The notes under the pieces: generated by a model
The model's database searches: none
What the model was told of the DNA's origin: nothing
The model's input: the letters and a program-made list of their open reading frames with translations, nothing else
Program-made: the position numbers and the translations under genes
Assembly (NCBI GenBank): GCA_014634225.1
Contig: BLFN01000376.1
Coordinates: forward strand, 1,385,399-1,395,398
DNA: 10,000 nucleotides
DNA from: Acropora yongei
Taxonomy: Eukaryota > Cnidaria > Anthozoa > Scleractinia > Acroporidae
Reading direction: 5' to 3'
Part shown: positions 7,226 to 10,000 of the stretch, piece after piece
How the letters are laid out: every line of letters begins with the position of its first letter
How positions within the stretch are numbered: position 1 is the first letter of the stretch

Positions 7226-7291
7226 TCCTACAACCTGCATACTTCTCCCTCTGTTTGTCAACCAACGTCACATTCTGTCATTCATTTTTAG

Positions 7292-7352
7292 GTCGTCCTT
7301 GCTTTCAAAGGGACAACACTTGAAAATGCAACCTTGCCTTCCAAAATTCTCG
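7292..7352 (+). other. exon type D, copy 6
   Basis: 61 bases between CATTTTTAG and GTAAGCACC, opening GTCGTCCTTGCTTTCAAAGG like the 4244 copy. Two frames are open; the family frame gives SSLLSKGQH. Confidence 0.5.
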
Positions 7353-7961
7353 GTAAGCACCTTTTATTACGACGCATAGATTGAAGTGACTCTTATAAAT
7401 CTGATGCGTTTCGAAGCTGCATAGTCACCATAGAAACCGAAAGTATACCTTCCGTTTCCTTAACATACGATAACCTTATTCACGACAGCATTTTCCTTCC
7501 ATACGCTTAAATTAAATAAAAATTAAAAAGATTTTAAAAGATTAAGAATAAAACTTGAACTTCATCAAATCATACGTTTCTCTCGTCGTTTCTATTCATC
7601 ATCCGTTTATACAATATTTTTATTTTTGATTAATCAGTATTTCGCTAACTTCAACACATATATATTTTTAAGATCTACAGAAGCAGTCCAAGATGTACAG
7701 TAAAATATGCCTCAGCATTGTAAGTTCTTCTATGTTACATTTCTTTTTTCTTTCAAGTGATCAGCCACATCGATCTACGCAAATGTATCGACTCTTATTC
7801 GACATGGAAATCGTAAGTTTTTTTAAAAATATATATACCCCTTTTGAAAAATTAAACGGCAAAATATTACAGCAAACCTCACAATTTTTTTTATAATTTT
7901 GTTTTAGCATCTAGCCCTCATTTGAGTTTCGACCATTAAAAACCCAGGGAAATCTCAAAAT
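7292..7961 (+). CDS. best-supported spliced open chain (exons 7292-7352, 7681-7719, 7765-7812, 7908-7961)
   Basis: Four exons have pyrimidine-tract acceptors and the donors GTAAGC, GTAAGT, GTAAGT and GTAGGT. Entering 7292 with one base, the frame reads SSLLSKGQHLKMQPCLPKFS, then KQSKMYSKICLSI, then PHRSTQMYRLLFDMEI, then HLALI and a TGA at 7923-7925. All junctions fall on codon boundaries, and introns are 328, 45 and 95 bases. An alternative junction for the second exon (7699) also gives an open chain ending in the last exon, so frame alone does not settle the structure. It is the D-B-A module plus a last exon. No domain, signal peptide or known family is recognised. The start lies upstream and was not found. 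The 45-base intron is near the lower limit for animals. This may be the 3' end of a protein-coding micro-exon transcript, but chance openness over about 54 codons cannot be excluded. Confidence 0.35.
7388..7438 (+). pseudogene. decayed type A copy without splice sites
   Basis: GAAGCTGCATAGTCACC and TAGAAACCGAAAGTATACCTTCC correspond to GAATGCTGCATAATTACGCC and AGAAACCGTAAGTATGCCTTCC at 1921-1965. The donor reads GAAAGT instead of GTAAGT and no acceptor precedes it. It is a twelfth A-type sequence, no longer able to splice in the usual way; the start is approximate. Confidence 0.4.
7681..7719 (+). other. exon type B, copy 10 (intact donor)
   Basis: 39 bases, 13 codons, from AAGCAGTCC after GATCTACAG to GTAAGTTC. 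It is the only B copy with GTAAGT at the later donor position, and it shows what the others (CTAAGT, CCAAGT, ACAAGT) have lost. An inner weak donor at 7700 is an alternative. Confidence 0.45.
7765..7812 (+). other. exon type A, copy 11
   Basis: 48 bases from CCACATCGATCTACGC after AGTGATCAG to GTAAGTTT. All three frames are open, so phase cannot be read from this exon alone. Confidence 0.5.
7908..7961 (+). other. 54-base exon candidate, unassigned type
   Basis: Between TTTTGTTTTAG and GTAGGTAC. It has stops in the frames reached from the upstream exon and would end the reading frame. No relative in the window. Confidence 0.4.
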
Positions 7962-8043
7962 GTAGGTACATTTTAACTTCTCCTTTAGTTTAGAAAATAA
8001 TTGAAGTTAATCTGAACCCAATTGTTTAATTCCAATCTTGCAG

Positions 8044-8116
8044 ATCCGGATCGTCCCTGAATTCAAACTTGTCGCAGCCAGAGGACAATCGATAAAACAA
8101 AGTCAAGGTTAAGACT
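8044..8116 (+). other. 73-base exon candidate, unassigned type
   Basis: Between CAATCTTGCAG and GTAAGTACC. The longest open frame reads IRIVPEFKLVAARGQSIKQS and then stops near the 3' end. Base composition is more balanced than in the array. It may be a 3' untranslated exon. Confidence 0.4.
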
Positions 8117-8348
8117 GTAAGTACCACTTATATGCGATTACCAAAATTTTTTAATAATTGTTGAATCTCACCCTATTAAATGATGTTGAATGACAGGTGC
8201 CAGACGTCCAAAGAAAATCCGAAACTCCCACCCTCAGACTATGACATTTACGTACAGAACTGAATGGATTTAAAGCAATAATCTGACGGACAATGTTTTA
8301 GTCTTAGTTACATGTTTATTTCCTCTCAATACATCTTTTAACTTGCAG

Positions 8349-8397
8349 GCAAGACTCCTCGAAGATAGTTCACCAAGAGACAAGTTCTCGACCTTGC
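8349..8397 (+). other. 49-base exon candidate, last in the array
   Basis: It follows TAACTTGCAG and ends TTGC|GTAAGTACAC. The foldback element at 8423 begins 26 bases into the following intron. No convincing further splice pair is seen downstream in the window, so the rest of the transcript would lie beyond it or not exist. Confidence 0.4.
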
Positions 8398-8422
8398 GTA
8401 AGTACACTTTTCCCTTCACTGA

Positions 8423-8614
8423 AATGGGCCCTTTGCAGCTGCGCAATCACGTGGTACAAAAGAGCCAAACTGAAGAGCAAATGACGCACTGGGACAAGTT
8501 AAACAAAGAAAATTCAAAATTGGTGTCTTTGTTAATCATGTCCCCAGTCTGTCATTTGCTCTCCAGTTTGGCTATTTTGTACCACATGATTGCTCAGCTG
8601 CAAAAGGGCCCATT
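8423..8614. mobile_element. 192-bp palindromic MITE-like foldback element
   Basis: The left arm (8423-8514) begins AATGGGCCCTTTGCAGCTG and the right arm (8518-8614) ends CAGCTGCAAAAGGGCCCATT. By eye the arms pair along their whole length with about nine mismatches and a few single-base gaps, leaving a loop of three to four bases. This is the form of a non-autonomous foldback DNA transposon. No clear target-site duplication is visible: the flanks read CACTGA on the left and AAACCA on the right. The open frame running through it is a by-product of the repeat. Confidence 0.8.
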
Positions 8615-8922
8615 AAACCATTTTCAACCTATCGAGCCCACCCTGTTGTACCTTTTTTTTGTCCATGAGAACATGACTACATAATTTTTAACCCCCTTTT
8701 GGCCTTTATCTTATGCACCCATCCGAGACTAGTAGCACCACTAGCAAACTCTCTTAGGAACCGATCTTCTACGTTCTTAACTGATTTCAAGTATGAACAT
8801 TAGAGTGAACAGGGTATTCCTCAACTCTGGATATCACCCTCAACTTACACACAAACTGAAGTCGTTTTTTCGTTGTCGACTAAAGTCTCAACTGTCGCCT
8901 TCACTCCCTAGTGGCTTCAAAT
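8615..8922. other. unique-looking intergenic stretch, no feature
   Basis: Mixed composition with no tandem structure and no good splice pairs. A short inverted pair CTAGT...ACTAG occurs near 8729-8744. An open frame that starts at 8793 runs on into the two repeat arrays and is not credible as a gene. Confidence 0.5.
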
Positions 8923-9041
8923 CCCTTGGGAATACATTTCATTCCCTTGGGAAAAAATTTAATTCCCATGGGAATCAAATCTTTTGGGAAACAAATCCCT
9001 TGGGTATAAATTTTATTCTCACGAGAATCAAATCCCTTGGG
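8923..9041. repeat. tandem array centred on the palindrome CCCTTGGG
   Basis: Seven units have cores at 8923 CCCTTGGG, 8944 CCCTTGGG, 8965 CCCATGGG, 8981 CTTTTGGG, 8997 CCCTTGGG, 9018 CTCACGAG and 9034 CCCTTGGG. Core-to-core distances are 21, 21, 16, 16, 21 and 16 bases. Long spacers are AT-rich (AATACATTTCATT type) and short ones read AATCAAAT or close to it. Cores stay near-palindromic even where bases changed, as in CTCACGAG, which pairs at its outer bases. Confidence 0.85.
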
Positions 9042-9101
9042 ATCTCCACTGGGGATTGGAAAGAGTGGAGACATTCCCCAGTCTCAACTCTCGTTTCCAG
9101 A

Positions 9102-9199
9102 CTTAGCGGCTTGGGGGTGAAGACGACAGTGGAGACGACTCTGGAGACTAAGCTGGTGGGGAGTGGAGACGACACTTGACACTTAGCAGCTAGGGAGTT
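9102..9199 (-). repeat. 34-bp minisatellite, inverted block
   Basis: Degenerate units on the minus strand carry TTAGCGGCT, GTGGAGACGACA and CTGGAGAC, the reverse complements of the forward units that follow. Diverged unit traces (GTGGAGACATTCCCCAG, CTCAACTCTCG) extend back to about 9065. The block meets the forward block at the palindrome GAGTTAACTC (9195-9204). Confidence 0.7.
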
Positions 9200-9445
9200 A
9201 ACTCTCCAGTGTCGTCTCCACTCCCCAGCCGCTAAATGTCACATGTCATCTCCACTCCCTAGCCAGTAAGTCTCCAGTGTCTTATTTTGTTTTATTTCCA
9301 GATGGAGAAAATGCTCAGTCACAGACGGAAACCGGAAATGCTCCACTCCCCAGCCACTAAGTCCACAAGTGACGTCTGAACTCCCCAGGCGCTGACTTTT
9401 TAGTGTGGTCTCCACTCCCCAGGGGCTAACTCTCCAGTGTCGTCT
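9200..9445 (+). repeat. 34-bp minisatellite, forward block 1
   Basis: About six to seven degenerate units of some 34 bases: CTCTCCAGTGTCGTCTCC followed by ACTCCCCAGCCGCTAA. One unit is broken at about 9282-9335 by a unique stretch containing TTTTATTTCCAGATGG. Variation is mainly in the GCCGCTAA / GGGGCTAA / GGCGCTGA end. Confidence 0.85.
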
Positions 9446-9830
9446 CAAGTCTAAAGCTTGATTTTGAAGTGGTTAGCTTTCTGTTGAAGTTTGGTAACTG
9501 ACATTTTTCAATGTGTAAGCTTGCTTCTTAGCGGGCGTTAATACACGTTTACAGCAGCACTTTTGGAAGAAAAAATTATTGACATTAATAAAACAAATGA
9601 CATTCTCGCAGTTAGTGATGTGGTAGTCAAGTAGTTAAGTGAAGGGGTTATTAAATACACGTTCCCAGGTTCGAGTCCTGCGAGTCCAGAAATTAGGGTT
9701 CCGCTTTTAAAAGAAATATGTTCATTTCCCATGATGCCTATCAAGCTTTCAGTGTCCAAAATGAACGATAATACTTCATTTGGAAGAAAGTGACAATGAA
9801 GAATAATCCTTCAAATGACGGAGAGACTTG
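9446..9830. mobile_element. possible insertion within the minisatellite, with tRNA-like core
   Basis: The minisatellite stops after TGTCGTCT and resumes with CCCCAGGCCTAA. The roughly 385 bases between are unrelated to it. The ends read CAAGTCT and AGACTTG, a 7-base inverted match that could be chance. Inside are a pol III B-box-like sequence at 9668-9678 and two related stretches, TTAATACACGTT (9538 on) and TTAAATACACGTT (9651 on), about 113 bases apart. Short open frames here show no protein features. Confidence 0.4.
9616..9690 (+). repeat. tRNA-like (SINE head) segment
   Basis: GGTTCGAGTCC at 9668-9678 matches the pol III B box exactly (GGTTCGANTCC). About 35 bases upstream, TGGTAGTCAAGTAGTTAAG resembles the D-arm region of serine or leucine tRNAs and a rough A box. 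The flanks cannot form an acceptor stem and no good anticodon stem is seen, so it is not a functional tRNA. A tRNA-derived SINE or tRNA remnant is the likely reading. Confidence 0.5.
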
Positions 9831-10000
9831 GTTGCCCCAGGCCTAACTCTCCAGTGTCGTCTCTACTCCCCAGCCGCTAAGTCTCCACTGTCGTCTCCAA
9901 TCCCCAGTGTCGTCTGAACTCCCCAGGCGTTAACTCTCCAGTGTGGTCTCCACTCCCCAGGGGCTAACTCTCCAGTGTCGTCCCCACTCCCCAGCCGCTA
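9831..10000 (+). repeat. 34-bp minisatellite, forward block 2, runs off the window
   Basis: About five units of the same family as 9200-9445, some shortened (one is cut to CCAATCCCCAGTGTCGTC). The order of variant ends (GGCGTTAA, then GGGGCTAA, then GCCGCTA) resembles block 1 (GGCGCTGA, then GGGGCTAA), which suggests a higher-order repeat or a shared ancestor. Confidence 0.85.

Larger units (their letters stand above)
521..8397 (+). other. tandemly duplicated micro-exon array (possible single multi-exon gene)
   Basis: About 8 kb of + strand DNA carries more than 35 candidate exons of 12 to 84 bases, each after a pyrimidine-rich tract ending in AG and most followed by GTAAGT, GTGAGT or close variants. 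Most exons fall into five recurring types (A to E) recognisable by sequence, and the introns around them recur too. The order is A D B A, an unassigned exon, E A D B C B A, an unassigned exon, C B A D, D B A, two unassigned exons, E A C D B B A B A C B A D B A, then three unassigned exons. Directional splice signals and T/C-rich introns argue for transcription on + only. Animal micro-exon genes have this layout, but no family is recognised. Many copies contain in-frame stops or broken donors, so decayed duplicates or a non-coding spliced RNA remain possible. Neither the first exon, the promoter nor the polyadenylation site can be placed. Confidence 0.5.

Noticed and set aside
6979..7379. Two overlapping open frames of about 73 codons on +
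   Set aside because: They read through introns, acceptors and the insertion-like segment. The only part with family support is the D exon at 7292-7352, listed separately.
8343..8684. 113-codon open frame on +
   Set aside because: It runs through both arms of the foldback element, so its openness follows from the palindrome. It also begins upstream of an intact acceptor/donor pair.
8793..9179. 128-codon open frame on +
   Set aside because: It crosses the CCCTTGGG array and the minisatellite; its repeated LG/SLG/NPLG peptide pattern only reflects those repeats. No domain or splice context.
9616..9690. Functional tRNA gene
   Set aside because: B box present, but there is no pairing acceptor stem, no clear anticodon arm and an imperfect T stem.
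9538..9759. 73-codon open frame on the minus strand across the tRNA-like segment
   Set aside because: It is antisense to the tRNA-like sequence and inside a likely inserted repeat. No protein features seen.
9200..10000. CRISPR-like array
   Set aside because: Units are contiguous and degenerate, without unique spacers between identical repeats, and the setting is eukaryotic.

Overview
This window looks like nuclear DNA of an animal, most likely an invertebrate. It has no prokaryotic gene layout: there are no long open frames, ribosome binding sites or operons. From about 0.3 to 8.4 kb it carries dozens of eukaryotic splice-like signals, all on the + strand: pyrimidine-rich tracts ending in CAG/TAG, then 12-84 bases of exon-like sequence, then GTAAGT/GTGAGT. 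The right end is packed with minisatellites, a palindromic foldback element and a tRNA-like segment, as in intergenic DNA of a repeat-rich metazoan genome. A cnidarian is a weak guess, from the style of one element with ATGGCCGCC next to TGACGTCA. Species and gene family are not recognised.

Region 1-520 holds only one weak exon candidate (329-367). Region 521-8397 is the main feature: a + strand array of short exons built from a few recurring exon types. I call these A (11 exon copies plus one decayed remnant), B (10), C (4), D (6) and E (2), with several unassigned exons. The copies recur with their flanking introns in modules such as D-B-A and C-B-A, and a larger block (E A D B C B A C B A, 1674-3803) has a diverged counterpart at 5206-7140. 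The layout resembles a micro-exon gene that grew by repeated segmental duplication. Short stretches can be spliced in frame (7292-7961, 3093-3423 and, more weakly, 329-1286), but many copies carry stops or broken donors. I cannot say whether the locus encodes one rapidly evolving protein, several isoforms, a spliced non-coding RNA, or a decaying array. The + strand of this region is strikingly poor in G, and much of its G lies at splice signals.

After about 8.4 kb the composition changes. A 192-bp near-perfect palindrome (8423-8614) is a MITE-like foldback element. At 8923-9041 is a small tandem array whose units centre on the 8-base palindrome CCCTTGGG, with 21- and 16-base spacings. From about 9102 to the window end runs a minisatellite of roughly 34-bp units; it switches orientation near 9199 and is interrupted at about 9446-9830 by unrelated DNA containing a tRNA-like (pol III B-box) sequence. 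No protein-coding gene is supported in the last 1.6 kb.
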